Part shown: piece by piece, positions 32,513-32,540 of the stretch
Layout of the letters: every line of letters begins with the position of its first letter
How positions within the stretch are numbered: the first letter of the stretch is position 1
NCBI GenBank assembly: GCA_001632435.1
Contig: KV424153.1
Location: 1-32,540 of the forward strand
Length of the DNA: 32,540 nt
Source: Calocera cornea HHB12733
Taxonomy: Eukaryota; Basidiomycota; Dacrymycetes; Dacrymycetales; Dacrymycetaceae
Direction of reading: 5' to 3'
Position numbers and translations under genes: made by a program
Notes under the pieces: model-generated
Told to the model about the DNA's origin: nothing
Databases searched by the model: none
What the model saw: only the letters and a program-made list of their open reading frames with translations

Positions 32513-32540
32513 CTGCGCGCGGGGCGAGGCGGTTAGTATC

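Noticed and set aside
1..32540. tRNA or rRNA genes
   Set aside because: I looked for the GGTTCGAATCC-type B box and for rRNA-like blocks by eye and found none. A tRNAscan-SE and Rfam search would be decisive.

Overview
The window looks like nuclear DNA of a filamentous basidiomycete, most plausibly an Agaricomycete such as a polypore. Introns are dense and very short (42-71 nt in almost every case). They have GTRNGY donors, CTRAC-like branch sites and YAG acceptors, in genes that are clearly richer in G+C than the DNA between them. Two genes are recognisable fungal orthologues: eIF3a (TIF32) and the Cch1 calcium channel. Every multi-exon model below was checked by hand for reading phase across each junction.

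Layout. (1) Positions 1 to about 5,050 are a gene-poor, AT-richer island. It holds a decayed DDE-1 (pogo/Tigger-like) transposase on the minus strand, decayed coding scraps, and the first of three arrays of an unusual phased short motif. (2) Positions 5,577-17,611 are a compact plus-strand block: a PIN-domain protein, a small secreted protein of unknown function, two tandem secreted calcineurin-like metallophosphatases that are recent-looking paralogues with different intron numbers, and TIF32 with a 14-bp hairpin just before its start codon. (3) Positions 17,800-21,170 hold the other two arrays of the GGAAGCAAA-type motif. Between them sits an intact NADP-type short-chain reductase gene on the minus strand and a small coding scrap. 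(4) Positions 21,659-28,887 are the 19-exon CCH1 gene on the minus strand. (5) Positions 29,198-30,693 are a broken F-box/leucine-repeat-like gene. (6) The right edge holds the 3' part of an unrecognised minus-strand gene that runs out of the window.

The most unusual element is the array family. A 9-10 nt core, consensus gcGGAAGCAAA, recurs with near-fixed spacing while the 8-10 nt between cores look unrelated to each other. The dominant spacing is 18 nt in one array (17.8-18.4 kb) and 19 nt in another (20.5-21.2 kb). The third (1.0-1.46 kb) switches strand in the middle. I know of no described fungal element with this design. It is not a CRISPR array, not a normal minisatellite and not coding.

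Functionally the genes do not form one pathway. The metallophosphatase pair looks like a local gene duplication. TIF32 and CCH1 are conserved housekeeping or signalling genes. The PIN protein is probably an RNA-metabolism factor.
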